DNA of 64,000 nucleotides, from the NCBI RefSeq assembly GCF_022539665.2, contig NC_081336.1, positions 3,736,221 to 3,800,220 on the forward strand. The letters run 5' to 3'. Shown piece by piece: positions 60,217-64,000 of the stretch (position 1 is its first letter; every line of letters begins with the position of its first letter). The position numbers were made by a program, and so were the translations under genes. The DNA is from Daphnia carinata (lineage: Eukaryota > Arthropoda > Branchiopoda > Diplostraca > Daphniidae). The notes below the pieces were generated by a model that ran no database searches, was not told the origin of the DNA, and was given only the letters and a program-made list of their open reading frames with translations.

Positions 60217-63200
60217 TTAAAACTTAGCGTCCGAATTGTAGCTTCGACTTCCAAGAGGTTTCCGGAATATGTTTAGTTTCGATCCACGAGGCGTTGTGCG
60301 CGTAGAGCTAGGAGTGTTCTGCTAAACAAACATGGCCATTGACATAACGGTAACATTGACTACGAATATAATTAATTACCTCGCTAGAAGACTGAATATT
60401 GCTGCGGAGTTTTGCTTGTACTTTTCTCACCAACGAGCCGACTGGAGTCAACTTTGAGCCTTTGGCACCCGGAGTGGGACTGGTTCTTTTCGAGCCTACC
60501 TTTGCCGATTGTCTAGACGTTGACTTAGATGGGGAGGAAGCCATCTGGAACAATTTGGAGTTATAGCAAATAGACAATAAATAACCGGGTAAAAATGGAT
60601 AAACAAGACGATTTACCGATGGAGTAGAAATGTTCTCTTTGACAGCATTTCTTGCTGGCGTCGGAGGCCCCGGGCGCGTGTAAGAAGTAAGACTTGCATC
60701 ACGATGCTTCTTACGTTCGGCACTGCTTGAGATACTACGAGTGTCGTTTGAATCCGTGGAAAGATCTGCTTCTAGCTCATATGATCGTCGTTTTCGGGGC
60801 TGCATAACTGGCGTCTCCATGTCCGTTGGGTTCCAAGAGCTGGAGCGACGTTTACGGGTGTTCATAGCGGGAGGTGTATTCATACTTAGCATCGACGTTG
60901 CTAAAGATAGGTGTTGTACAGTGTCGTGATGATTGCCTGCCCTGCTAGAGCTTGCCAATGGCTGTTCAAATATGGTTAAGTCACTTTGCCGAAGACGTTC
61001 GTCATTCATTTCAGCAGGGTAAGCTGAACGCATATGTGGCGGTTGCATGGTATTTCGTCTAAGAAGCTCGCTGACCCGAGTACTAGAATCTTCGACGCGA
61101 CACTTTCCTGCCAATTATGAAAAAATAAAATAACATAAGTACCAACACATCTCTTCCTCTGGGAATCTCAAGATTTACCTTCCTTCATTTCGTTCAGGTA
61201 CGAGCTGCTGAAGAGTTCACCGTCTTCATCGTCACAAGTAAAAAGACGGCCTGCCCCATGTGGAACATTGGTGCCACGTGATGTAATAGAAATGTCACTG
61301 CGATTGCTGCAAACGCTGCTGGTCGAGTCGCGACGACTGGGAGGGATTTTAAAAATGCTATTGGCATCAGATCCGTCACCGAACGCCAACTGAGGAGCTC
61401 TGAAAACTTCGGTAACTGCTTGTCGTTCTCTGCCGGTCGTCACAACATCGCTACGTGAAGGACGCAGGGAGCGACGGCGGGCGTCAATCATGGCATCAGC
61501 CAATGTTCCGCCTGACAAATTCATCAAAAAATTTGTAGTTGCACGGGCAAAAGTTGTCGACTGCAGAAATTCGACGGTGTCACGAATCTCAGTTTAAAAT
61601 TTTAAGAAACACGGAACAAGAATATGGTTTACCCTCGGACGCAGTGTTGCCTCGTTGCAGTGCCCTAAAACAACGAAGAAGAGGATTAGGGGATGGATTC
61701 TTAAAGAACTTAATAATAGAGATTCAAAACAAAATTGTTGTTGCTTACAAGGAGTGTCTTGTGTTGCGTGCATTAGCTTTGTCCTTTTCGGAGGAGATTT
61801 GCGCCAACAAGTAATTTTGCTCAGTTTTAAGGCTGCGGTTCTCGTGAGCTAGTTTTTTCTTTTCCATGTTTAAGGAAGCAACTTCTTCCTCAAGTTTATC
61901 CAACTGATTTTGCATTTTTTCGAACTAATGCGCATCAGGAGAAAACACATAAATAGAATAAAACTGATGAAGCATTGTTTTGCATTAGCAAAACCTACCT
62001 TAACTGCGTATTGGTTAACGACATCGTCTTTGTAATTGAGCTGTTTCTTGGCGTTGTCATACTTTCTGCGTAGTAGAGCAATTTCGGCATCCAGGTCCTG
62101 AGAGGAGGACTTGCTCGTATGGTTGCTGTCAAGCTACAACAAGCATAGAAGAATTATTATTTCAGCAAAAACCACTGAATCTACAAACAAATAAATACCT
62201 CTTCCTTTTTAATGGAATGCAGTTCCTGGTTGGCCCGCACCAACGAGTCATCAAGACGCTTTTCCAGCTCAATCTTCGCTTTGTTTGCAGCTTCTAGCTC
62301 GTTTGTCAATATGCTGACTTTATGTTCAAGGGGTGCTTGCGAATTATTAGCGACAGTCAGATTGACGAGCTTCTCTTGCATCGCTTTCATTTGTGACTGA
62401 GCCACCGAAAGGCGAGCTTCCAATGCAGCCTTTTCTTTGCGGTGTTCTAGGGCAATATCTCCCTTACCCTGCGATGTTTTCGTCTTTTCTAAGGCAAGTT
62501 CACTCTGAAGTCCTTGAATTTCGGTTTCAAACGCATTGGTCTTTTTCACCAACATTTCGTTTTCAGTTGAAAGAGTTGAAATTTTAGCAGAAAAATTTCG
62601 TTCAAGGATCTCCTTCTCTTGAGCACTGGCCTCAATCTGCAAACTGATAGTATCAACCGAGCCTGAGAGTTCCGTCACTTGAGCCACTTTAGACTGAAGT
62701 TCTGCTTCCATGGTCTTCAGCTGCGATTCTAACTCGGTCACTGTCGATCGGAGATTGGCTTCAACTTCACGGGACTTTTCTTCAATACGTTGTTTTTCTT
62801 GTGTCACAAGTAACTGATCCGCTTTTAGGCGGATGCATTCAGTTTCCAAACCAACACACGACTTAGAAAATGTTTCAACTTGAAGCGTTAATTGAGATAT
62901 TTGTTGTTCCATCTCCAGCTTTTCATTTTCATGGCGAACATTGTCCGAATCTGCCATTTCTTCCTTCTCCTTCTTCAATAGCGCTTCGGACTTTACAAGT
63001 TTATCTACTTCAGCCTCCATCTGTGCTAGTTTAACCTGAAGAGAATCCGCCAGCTCGCTTGCTTCCTTTTTCGCCAAAACTAGGGCTGCAAAAGCACTTT
63101 TGTCCTCTGAAGATCGTTGTTTTTCAATATCTAATTCACGCTTTAGATTGGCGACGGCTGTTTCCAATTCACGCTGGTTGCTGTCGCTAGAACTCTGTAT

Positions 63201-64000
63201 GTCTGACAAGGCTTTGAAAAAAGCAACTTGGGCTGTGGCAGACTGCTCCTTCTCTACTTTTAGCTCATTAATTGATCGTTCTATGGTGGCTTCACGTTCC
63301 AAAAGCTGTTTTTCAAGAGTTAAAACAGACTGTGACTTTTCGCTTGCGTTGGTCGACAAATTCAAAACTGTGGACTCCAAATCAAAAATGCGAGCCTTAA
63401 GCGACTGTTGTTCCGTCTGACTTTGTTTCAGGTGTGATTCTGTGTACTCAACCTTTTCAGCGAGTAGTCCTATTTGAATTTCCTTGGACTCCAGATCTTG
63501 AAGCAAGCGATTAGCCTCCTCTTCAGCATTTGCTTTTTCGATCTCCAAAACCTCTCGAACCCTTTCCAAGTTAGCTTTTTTGCAAGATAATTCCTGGATT
63601 TCTGAAGTGAGCTGCTCCATTGCCACTTCGAGGTTTCTCATTTCACCTTGGACAGCTTGCAAAACGGCCATTTCATTCGTTAGGTGACCCTTTTCTTCAA
63701 CTGTTACTTTTAAATCGGACTCCAACTTACAAACTTTCACTGTAAGGATTTCCATTTGCCTTTCTGTTTGTTCTCGGGAAAGGTGAGATTGTTGCAGCAG
63801 CTCAACGTGCTCCTTTAGTTTGAGGTTGGCATCAGTGAGTTTTTGTTCTAGCTCATGCCGAGATGCTTCAAATGAGGCAAGCAAAGACGCGTTTCGTTCT
63901 TCGTTCCGACTTTGCGTCTCGAGTAATTCTTGTTTTTCATTTTCCAATATTTGAATTCGTCGCACGTAGTTGGATTCTGCAGTTTCCTTTTCCTGGCGAA
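60217..64000 (-). CDS. NuMA/Mud-like mitotic spindle protein, C-terminal part (5' end outside window)
   Basis: Exons in transcript order: beyond 64000 to 62199, 62133-61999, 61924-61749, 61664-61633, 61511-61179, 61107-60617, 60544-60380, 60321-60217; all phases agree. The first block is roughly 600 residues of continuous coiled coil (LENEKQELLETQSRNEERN onward). The tail is Ser/Arg-rich. Just before and across the 61179/61107 junction it reads LFTCDDEDGELF and then RVSELLRRNTMQPPHMRSAY, matching the NuMA motif (R-I/V-x-E-L-x-x-R-N-x-x-x-P-P-H-x-x-x-x-Y-P) that binds LGN/Pins. Basic clusters (TRKRRSSSW, QPRKRRSYEL) look like nuclear localisation signals. NuMA links cortical LGN and dynein to orient spindles. 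Other coiled-coil proteins are possible, but this motif is specific. No head domain is visible because the 5' end is missing. Confidence 0.72.
61633..61664 (-). other. 32-base micro-exon of the NuMA-like gene
   Basis: Codes ALQRGNTASE with one base contributed to the codon on each side. It is needed to join 61924-61749 to 61511-61179 in frame and has AG and GT at its edges. Confidence 0.65.

Overview
This window reads as arthropod nuclear DNA, most likely from a Daphnia-like branchiopod crustacean. The evidence is short introns with GT-AG ends, very short first exons, a same-strand array of TATA-driven cuticle genes, and A/T-rich spacers. The species is an inference, because no rRNA or mitochondrial marker is present.

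Region 1 (about 1.5-36.1 kb, + strand) is a cuticular-protein array of 14 genes carrying the Rebers-Riddiford (RR-2 type) chitin-binding domain. Seven are small (113-123 aa: start codons 1585, 3146, 4684, 6172, 7661, 9105, 11970). Seven are larger, pro-resilin-like proteins (about 284-313 aa: starts 14141, 23290, 25357, 27612, 29763, 32736, 34998). The large ones have Q/G/Y-rich repeats before the RR domain and an N/G-rich tail after it. All share one plan: a tiny exon of 2-3 codons, a phase-0 intron, a secretion-signal exon, a second phase-0 intron, then a complete RR exon. Two other genes lie inside the array. One is a 759-aa secreted Pro/Ser-rich protein that begins like an RR protein but lacks the rest of the domain (18193-20613). 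The other is the housekeeping gene SRP9 (21876-22330). The large-gene part has been rebuilt by tandem duplications whose breakpoints fall in the RR exon, which made chimeric genes.

Region 2 (30.9-40.1 kb) holds a duplicated and partly triplicated spacer with an inverted-repeat-rich unit and decayed copies of the last exon of TAF6L. The intact TAF6L gene follows on the - strand (38166-40117). A calcyphosine-like EF-hand gene (CAPSL type, 41820-44494, + strand) comes next.

Region 3 (about 45-57.6 kb) is repeat-rich. Its main structure is a giant imperfect palindrome (about 48.48-54.23 kb). Both arms carry the same multi-exon coding remnant, and tRNA-like modules sit near the centre.

Region 4 (57.6-64 kb) has MOCS2A followed 80 bases later by MOCS2B, the two subunits of molybdopterin synthase. 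Downstream exons encode an MBIP-like domain that can be spliced in frame onto MOCS2B, giving a predicted 335-aa fusion of a kind linked to the ATAC histone acetyltransferase complex. The window ends inside a long - strand coiled-coil gene whose C-terminus resembles NuMA/Mud, with a likely LGN/Pins-binding motif.
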